This document shows, piece by piece, positions 26,901-35,900 of a stretch of DNA of 64,000 nucleotides. Positions within the stretch are counted from its first letter, which is position 1. Each line of letters opens with the position of its first letter. The translations under genes were made by a program, and so were the position numbers. This stretch comes from Hyphomicrobiales bacterium. Its GTDB lineage: Bacteria; Pseudomonadota; Alphaproteobacteria; Rhizobiales; Beijerinckiaceae. The stretch spans positions 62,001 to 126,000 of the forward strand of contig JAIXZO010000018.1 of the NCBI GenBank assembly GCA_027489535.1. Direction: 5' to 3'. The notes below the pieces were generated by a model. That model saw only the letters and a program-made list of their open reading frames with translations. It searched no databases and was not told where the DNA came from.

Positions 26901-29900
26901 CCCGGCCGCGACCGAGTAGTCCGCCAAGTCGATGCCCAGTCCGCCGTCGATCGTGTCGGCGCCCTCGTCCGCCGTGAACGTGTCGTTGCCGTCCCCGCCG
27001 GACAGGGAGTCCGCGCCGTTGCCGCCGAACAGCGAGTCGTTGCCGGCAGCGCCGATCAACGTGTCGTCGCCGTCATTGCCGTACAGCGTGTCGTTGCCCG
27101 CTCCGCCGTCCAGTCGGTTGGCCGTCACGTCGCCGGTCAGACGATCGGCGAAACCCGATCCCAGCACGTTCTCGAACCCGCCGATGGTGTCTCCGGCGGC
27201 GTCGCCGCCCGAAGCCGAATTGTTGGACAGATCGATCGTGACGGCCGCCGTCGCGGCGGAATAGTCGAGCATGTCGATGCCGAGACCGCCCGCAAGGGAG
27301 TCCGAGCCCGCCCCGCCCGCGATCACGTCGTTGCCGGCCCCGCCCGAGAGCGTGTCGTTGGCCGACCCGCCGTCCAAACTGTCGTCGCCCGACCCGCCGT
27401 CGAGCGAGTCGGCCGCGGAGGTGCCGGTGATGCGGTCGGCGAAGGCGGAGCCGATGACGATTTCGATTTCGGAAAGTTGATCGTTGCCCGTCGCGGACCC
27501 GGACGCCGTGCCGGTGGCGAGATTGACCGTCACCCCGCTCGCTGCGGACGAATAGTCCGCAAGGTCGCGACCCGCGCCGCCGATCAACGTGTCGTCCGCT
27601 GCAGCGCCGATCAGCGTGTCGTCGCCCGTGCCGCCGTCGAGACGATTGGCGGACACGTTGCCCGTGATGCGGTCGGCGAAGGCGCTGCCTATGACGTTTT
27701 CAATGCCCGTCAGGCTGTCCGTGTCCCCGCCCGTCGTCGTGCGCCCGGTCGAAAGATCGACCACGACGGCCGCCGCAGCCGATGCATAGCTGACCGTATC
27801 CGTGCCGGCTCCGCCGTCGATCGAGTCCGAACCGCTGCCGCCGTCGAGCACGTCGTCCCCGCCGCCGCCCAGCAACGTGTCGGCCTCAGTGCCGCCGGAA
27901 AGCGAATCCGCTTCATTGCCGCCGTCGAGAAGATCCGCTCCGGCATCCCCGAACAGCGTGTCCGCTCCGTCCTCGCCATAAAGCAGGTCGTTGCCGTCTC
28001 CGCCGGCTGCGCTGTCGTTGCCTGCGCCTGCATAGACCGTGTCGTCGCCGGCCGCGGTCGAGATCGTGTCGTCGCCGGCTCCGGCGTCGAAACGGTTCGC
28101 CGAGGCCGAGCCCGTGAGCACGTCGCCGAATGCGGATCCGACGACGGCTTCGACGTCGATGAGAACGTCGCCCGCCGCGTCGCCGCCCGTACCCGCTTGC
28201 CCGGTCAGGCTGAGCGTGATCGCGCCGGCGGAGGCGGCATAGACGGCCGTGTCGAAGTCGGCGCCGCCGTCGAGGCGATCCGCCCCTGCACCGCCCGTGA
28301 GCATGTCGTTGCCCGCGCCGCCGAAGAGGGAATCAGCCCCGAGATCGCCCGACAGAACGTCCGCGCCCGCCTCGCCCGAAAGCGAGTCGTCGCCCTCGCC
28401 GCCGTCGATCGTATCGTCGCCTGCGCCGGAGAGGACCGTATCGCCGCCCAGTCCCGCCGAGATGCTGTCGCGGCCAAGACCCGTCGTGAAGAGATTGGCG
28501 GCGTCGCTGCCGATCAGGGTGTCGTCGCCGCTTCCGGTGAACACGTTCTCGATGCCGAGAATGCCGTCCGTGCCCGTCAGACCGCCGATGGCGCCCCAAC
28601 CGGCCGCAAGATCCACCGTCGCGTTGCCGGAGAAGGCGGAAAGATCGAGCAGGTCCACCCCCGAACCGCCGTCGATGCGGTCGGCTCCGGCGTCGCCCAT
28701 GATCGTGTCGTCGCCCGCATCGCCGGAAACGCGGTCGTCTCCGTCTCCGCCTTGCAGCAGGTCGCCGTCCGCACCGCCGCGCAGCGTATCGTCGCCCGCA
28801 CCGCCCGACATCGTGTCCCGACCTCCGCCGCCGTCCAGCAGGTTGGCCGCGTCGCTGCCCGTCACGGCGTCCGCCATTTCGGACCCGACCACGTTTTCGA
28901 AGCCGGAGATCGTATCGCCCTGCGCATGGCCGCCGGACACCGCGCCCGTTCCGAGATGAACGGCGATCCCCGCGTCGGAGGCCGCGTAGTCGAGGCCGTC
29001 CGCGCCGTCGCCGCCCGAAAGCAGGTCGCCGCCCGCGCCGCCTGCGACGACGTCGTCGCCGACGCCGCCCGACAACGTATCGACGCCCGTACCGCCCGAA
29101 AGCGTGTCGTTGCCCGCCCCGCCGACGAGCGAGTCGTCGCCCGATGCGCCGGTCAGGCCGTCGTCGTAAGCCGAACCGATCACCGCTTCGATGCCCGACA
29201 ACTGGTCGTTGCCGGTGGAAGACCCGGCCGCGGTTCCCGCCGCGAGCGAGACCGATACCGACGAACCCGCGGCCGAATAGTCGGCCGTGTCGAAATCCGC
29301 GCCGCCGACGAGCGTGTCGTCGTCCCCGCCGCCGATCAGCGTGTCGTTGCCCGCACCGCCGTCCAGACGGTCGCGTCCCGTGCCGCCCGAAAGGCGGTCG
29401 GCGAAGCTCGAACCGATCACCGCTTCGATGCCGGCGACGGTGTCGACCTCGCCGCCCGTCGTGCCCGTCCCCGCCGCCAGGTCGACGACCGCGCCGGCGG
29501 TCGCGCCGGCATAGGTCAGCACGTCGGTGCCGGCTCCGCCGTCGATGGAATCCGCGCCCGTTCCGCCGTCGATCACGTCGTCGCCGCCGTCGCCGCGCAG
29601 CGTATCAGCGCCCGCGCCGCCGACGAGCGAGTCGCCGTCGTTGCCGCCCGCGAGGAGGTCGTTGCCGGTGCCGCCGTCGAGGGTGTCGGCTCCGTCGTTG
29701 CCGGACAGGGAGTCGTCGTCCGCGCCGCCGAAGAGCATGTCCGTTCCGGCGCCGCCCAGCAGCGTGTCGTTGCCGGCCGCGCCCTGAAGCGTATCGTCGC
29801 CCGCGCCGCCGTCCAGAAGGTCCGCCGCGGTGCTGCCTGTGAGGGCATCGGACAGGTTGGAGCCGATCACCGCCTCGATGCCGATCAGCGTGTCGCCGCC

Positions 29901-32900
29901 CGCGTCGCCGCCGGAGCCCGTTCCCGCGCCGAGATCGACCGTGACCGCGCCCGTCGAAAGCGCGTAATCGGCCGTATCGACGCCGTTGCCCCCGACGAGG
30001 CGGTCGGCCCCGACGCCGCCGATCAGCGTGTCGTCGCCTTCGCCGCCGTCCAGCGTGTCCGCGCCGCCGTCGCCTGCGAGGCGGTCGTTGCCGTCCTCGC
30101 CGGACACCGAGTCGTTGCCCTCGCCGCCCGACGCCGTGTCGTCGCCGGCGCCGAGGAAGACGACATCCGCGCCCGCCGCCGCCGAGACGAAGTCGCGTCC
30201 CGCGCCGGTGCTGATGTCGTTGGCCGCGTCGCTGCCGGTGACCGTGTCGTTCCCGGCCCCCGTCGCGACGTTTTCAAACCCCGTCAGCGCATCGCGGCCC
30301 GCAAGGCCGGCGATGGAGGCGCTTCCCGCGGAAAGGTCCACGCTCGCCGCTCCGCCGAATGCCGAGGCGTCGAACAGGTCGATGCCCGCGCCGCCGTCGA
30401 GGCGGTCGGCTCCCGCATCCGCCGTCACCGTGTCGTCGCCCGCGCCGCCGTCGATGGAATCGTCGCCGTCGCCGCCGTCGAGTCGATCCGCTCCCGCACC
30501 GCCGAGCAGCGTGTCCGCGCCGGCCCCGCCCGCCAGCGTGTCGTCGTCGTCGCCGCCGTCGATCACGTTTTGAGCGTCCGAACCGGTCAGTCGGTCGCCC
30601 CAAACGGAGCCGAGCAGGTTCTCGAAGCCCGAAATCGTATCGCTCTGCGCATGGCCGCCCGATGCCGCGCCCGTCTGCAGGTTCACGGTCACGCCGGCAT
30701 TCGAGGTCGAATAGTCGAGCCGGTCGATGCCGTCCCCGCCGGACAGGAGGTCGCCGCCCGCGCCGCCCGCGACGGTGTCGTCGCCGGTCCCGCCCGACAG
30801 AGTGTCCGCGCCCGCCTCGCCGACCAGCAGGTCGTTGCCCGCACCGCCGGACAGGGAGTCGGCCTCCGCCGCCCCCCGCAATTCGTCGGCATGGTCGGAG
30901 CCGATCACCGCTTCGATCCCGAGCAGCGAGTCCGTTCCGATGTCGGTTCCGGTCGCCGAGCCGAGCGCCAGATCGACGCGCACCGAGGCGGCCGAGGAGG
31001 AATAATCCGCAACGTCGAATCCGCCCTCGCCCGCAAGCGTGTCGTTGCCGCCCCGGCCCACGAGAACGTCGTCTCCGGCGCCGCCTTCGAGGAGGTTCGC
31101 GAAATTGTCGCCGGCGATCGTGTCGGCATGATCGCTGCCCGCGACGTGCTCGATGCCGGACAGCGTGTCCCGGTTCGTGCCCGAGACGGCGGTTCCCGCG
31201 GCGAGGTCGATCGCCGTGCCCGCCGTCGCGCCGTCGTAGACCACCGTGTCCGCACCGGTCCCGCCGAAGATCGAGTCCGATCCCGCGCCGCCGTCGATCA
31301 GGTCGTTGCCGTCGTCGCCGAACAGCGTGTCGTTGCCGTCGCCGCCGAAAAGCTGGTCGTAGTCGATGCCGCCCTGAAGGGAGTCGTTGCCGCCGTCGCC
31401 GTAGAGCTCGTCCATGCCTTCGCCGCCGGTGATCACGTCGCCGTCGTCGCCGCCATAGACGAGATCCCGGCCGGATCCGCCGATCAGGGTGTCGAGGTTC
31501 GCGCCGCCCGACAGCGTGTCGTCGCCCGCCGCGCCGTCGATGCGCTCCGCGGCCGCGGACCCTGAAATCGAGTCGGACAGGTTCGTCCCGATCACGCTTT
31601 CGATGCCCGCGAGGCTGTCGCCCGCCGCGTCGCCGCCGCCGCCGAGGCCGCCCGCGAGACTGACGACCACGGCGTCGGCCGAACCCGAATAGTCCACCAC
31701 GTCGAACCCGTCGCCGCCGTCGAGCGTATCGCCGCCCGCACCGCCGTACAGCGTGTCGGAGCCGCTTCCGCCGTAGAGCGCGTCCTCGCCCGTGTCGCCG
31801 TAGACGCGGTCGTCGCCGTCTTCGCCGAGCACCGTGTCGTTGCCGTCGCCGCCATAGGCGGTGTCGTTGCCCGTGCCCGCCGAGATGCGGTCGGCATTGC
31901 CGCCGCCGCTGACGCGGTCGTTGCCGGCCCCGGTCTCGAGCACGTTCGCGGCATCGTTGCCCGCCACCACGTCGTCGCCCGTGCCGGAACGCACGCCCTC
32001 GATCGCGACCAGCGTGTCGTTCCCGGTCAAGCCCGCCAAAGACGACGCCCCGGTCGCCAGGTCGATGGAAAGCGCGCCCGAGAACGCCGTGTAATCGACG
32101 AAGTCGAACCCTGCGCCGCCGTCGAGCAGGTCGCTTCCGGCATCGGCGAGGATCGTGTCCTGGCCGTCGCCGCCGTAAACCTCGTCGTTCCCGTCGTCGC
32201 CGCCCAAGCGGTCGTCGCCAGTGCCGCCCGACAAGGTGTCGTTGCCCGCGCCGCCCGCAAGCGTGTCGAACCCCGCATTGGCCTCGATCACGTTCGCGTC
32301 GACATTGCCGGTCAGCGAGTCGCCGTTCGCCGAACCCGCCAGGTTTTCGAACCCTGAAATCGTGTCGCCCGCGGCATCGCCGCCCGTACCGATGCCGGTG
32401 AGAAGGTTCACGGTCACGGCCGCTGCGGAGGCCGAATAGTCGAGCAGGTCGATGCCGTCGCCGCCCGCGAGCAGGTCGCCGCCCGCGCCCCCGGAGATCG
32501 TGTCGTTTCCCGCACTGCCGGACAGCGTGTCTTGCCCCGCGCCGCCGCGCAGCATGTCGTCGCCCGCCATGCCGTCGAGCCGCGCGGCCGCCGAACCCGC
32601 GCGCAGCACGTCGCCGCCTGCCGTGCCGATCACGCCTTCGACGTCGATCAGCGTATCGCCGTTCGCGTCTCCGCCTTGGCCTTGGCCCGTACCGAGATCG
32701 ATGGTCACGGCGGTGGCGGAGGCCGAATAATCCGCGATGTCGAGCCCGAGGCCGCCGTCCAGCGTATCCGCGCCGGCCCCGCCCGCGAGCACGTCGTCTC
32801 CCGCGCCGCCCGCCAAGACGTCCGCGCCGTCGCCGCCCCGCAACGTGTCGGCGCCGTCTCCGCCTTCCAGGCTGTCGGTGCCCAAGCCGCCGTCCAGCAG

Positions 32901-35900
32901 ATCGTTGCCGGTTCCGCCGAACAGCGTGTCCGAACCGCCGCCGCCCGACAGGACGTCGTCGCCCGCCGCGCCGCCGAGCACGTTTGCCGAGGAGTCGCCG
33001 GCGAGCGTGTCCGCAAAGGCCGAGCCGCCGAGATTTTCGATGCCGACGAGGGAATCGCCCTGCGCGAAGCCCCCGATTCCGAGGGAGGTGGAGAGATCGA
33101 CGTTCACGGCCGCGGTCGAAGCGGAATAGTCGACGAGGTCGATCCCCGCGCCGCCGTCCAGCGTGTCGCTGCCGAGATCGCCGAAAAGCGTATCCGCGCC
33201 GTCGTCGCCGCGCACGAGGTCGTTGCCGAGCCCGCCCGTCAGCGCGTCGTCGTTCAGGCCGCCGGACACCGTGTCGTTGCCGTCGCCGCCGAGCAGCACG
33301 TCGTTGCCGTCTTCGCCCGAAATCGAATCGTTGCCGGTGCCCCCGTCGATGCGGTCGTTGCCGATCCCGCCTTCGAGCGTATCCGCACCGCCGCCGCCGA
33401 CCAGAGAGTCCGCCCCTGCGCCGCCGCGGAGCCGGTTGGCTCCGGCGTCGCCGGTCAGCGTGTCGGCAAACGCCGAACCGTCGACATTCTCGATCGCGAC
33501 GAGCGTGTCCGTGCCCGTCCCGGTCGCCGAACCCGTTCCGAGATCGACGACCACGCCGGCCGACGCACCGGAATAATCGGCCGTATCCGTCTCGGATCCG
33601 CCGTCGAGCAGGTCGTTGCCCGGGCCGCCCGTAAGGCGGTCGTTTCCGGCACCGCCGTAAAGCAGGTCGGCGCCGCTGCCGCCGTCGATCACGTCCGCCC
33701 CCGCACCGCCGTAGAGCGTGTCGGAGCCCGCGCCGCCCGTCAGGATGTCGTCGCCCGCCGCCGCATCGAAGCGGACCGAGACGTCGCCCGCCGTCATCGT
33801 ATCGGCGAGCGCTCCGCCCGTGACCATTTCGAACCCGCTCAGGCGCATCTGCTCGGCCGAGCCGGTCCGCAGCACCAATCCGGTCATCAAGTTCGCGGAA
33901 ACGGCCGCGCCGAGCCCGGACAGATCCAAGGTGTCGAAACCGTCGCCCCCGTCGAGAACGTCGTTTCCGGTCGTGGCGGTCACGAGGTCGTTGCCGCCGC
34001 CCGCGTCGATGCGGTTCGTCCCGGCGTCGCCGGTCAATACGTCCGCAAAGGCGGAGCCCGCGAGGTGTTCGAACGAGGTGAAGGTGTCCCCGGCGGCGAA
34101 TCCGCCGGATGCCGTCCGCGCGGCGAGCGACACCGTCACTCCGGCGTCCGAATCCGCGTAGTCGAGCGTGTCCTCGCCCGTTCCCCCGTCGAGGCCGTCG
34201 TTTCCGCCGCCGCCGCGAATGCGGTCCGCACCCGTGCCGCCTTCGATCGTGTCGTCGCCCGCGCCGCCGTAGAGGGAGTCGTCGCCCGCACCGCCGCGCA
34301 ACAGATTGGCGACGCTGGAGCCGGCGAGCTCGTCGGCCTGGTCGGTTCCGATCACGTCTTCGACGGAGACGAGAACGTCGCCGCTCGCGTCGCCGCCCGT
34401 GGCGCGGCCGTTCCCGAGATTGACCGTGACGCCCTCCGCGGAGCCCGAATAGTCCGCGAGATCGCGCCCCGTGCCGCCGTCGAGCACGTCTGCACCCGCG
34501 CCGCCGACGAGAACGTCGTCGCCCGCGCCGCCCAAGACAGCGTTGACCGCTGCATTGCCGACAAGCGTGTCGTTGAAGGCGGAACCCATGACGTTTTCGA
34601 TGCCGGTCAGGGTGTCTCCCGCCGCATCCCCGCCGGTTCCGCGTCCCGTGCCGAGATCCACCGCGACCGCTGCGGCCGAAGTCCCGTAATCGACGTAGTC
34701 GGTTCCGGCCCCGCCTTCGAGCAGGTCGGCGCCCGCGCCGCCCGCCAGCGTGTCGTCGCCGGCTTCGCCGCGCAGCGTGTCGTCGCCGGCGCCGCCGAAC
34801 ACGGCATCGCTGCCGCCGCCGGCCCGGATCAGGTTTCCGCCTGCGTCGCCCGTCAAGCTGTCGTCGCCGAACGAGCCGACGAGGTCCTCGATGCCCGCGA
34901 GCGTATCGCCCGCCGCGTCGCCGGCCGTGCCGCGCTGCTGCCCGAGATCGACCGCCACGCCGTAAAACGAGCTCGAATAGTCCGCGACGTCGCGGCCTGC
35001 GCCGCCGTCGAGAAGGTCCGTGCCGGCGCCGCCGCGCAAAATGTCGTCGCCGGCTCCGCCCTCGAGCGCGTTGCGGCCCGAGGTGCCGATCAGGAGGTCG
35101 TCGTAGGCGGTGCCCCGAACGTCCTCGACCTCGTAATAGGCGTCGCCGTCGGCCTCGCCGCTGCCGCCGTTGTCGAGGTCCACGACGACTGCGGCCGACG
35201 CTCCGGAATAGTCCACGAGGTCGCGACCCGAACCGCCGCGGAAGTCGTCGCCGCCGCCGCCGCCCACGAGCGTGTCGTCGCCCGCCATGCCTTCGAGGAT
35301 GTTGGCGAGCGACGAGCCCATCAGGACGTCGCCGTAAGCCGATCCGCGCACTTGTTCGAAGCCCGTGAAGAGGTCCCCGTCGGCGTCGCCGCCCGACGCG
35401 GTGGAAGCGCCCAAGTCGACGCGGACGGCGGCGGACGATCCCGTGTAGTCGAGCATGTCTTGCCCGAGGCCGCCGTCGAGAAGGTCGACGCCCGCGCCGC
35501 CGGAAATCGTGTCGTCGCCGGACCCCGCGACGAGCGTGTCGTCGCCTTCCGCGCCGCCGATGAAATTGTTTCCGAGGCCGCCGTCGATGCGGTTGGCGAG
35601 AGCGTTGCCGTAGAGGCGGTCGCTCCAACGCGAGCCGACGAGATTCTCGACTTCGTTGAGAACGTCGCCCTGCGCATGCCCGCCGGAGCCCACGCCCGCC
35701 GCAAGATCGACCGTGACCGCGGCATTGGAGGCCGCGTAGTCGGCCGTATCTCTGCCCGCGCCGCCGTCGAGAAGGTCGGCATCGGCTCCGCCGACCAAGA
35801 GGTCGTCGCCCGCGCCGCCATAGAGCGAATCCGCGCCGGCGCCGCCGGACAGAATGTCCGCGCCCGCCATCCCGAGGAAACGATTGGCCTGATCGTCGCC

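Noticed and set aside
32532-33016. Possible CRISPR-like array from regular short repeats in the RTX gene
   Set aside because: The regularity is the 27-bp nonapeptide coding period of an intact reading frame. There are no unique spacers and no cas genes.
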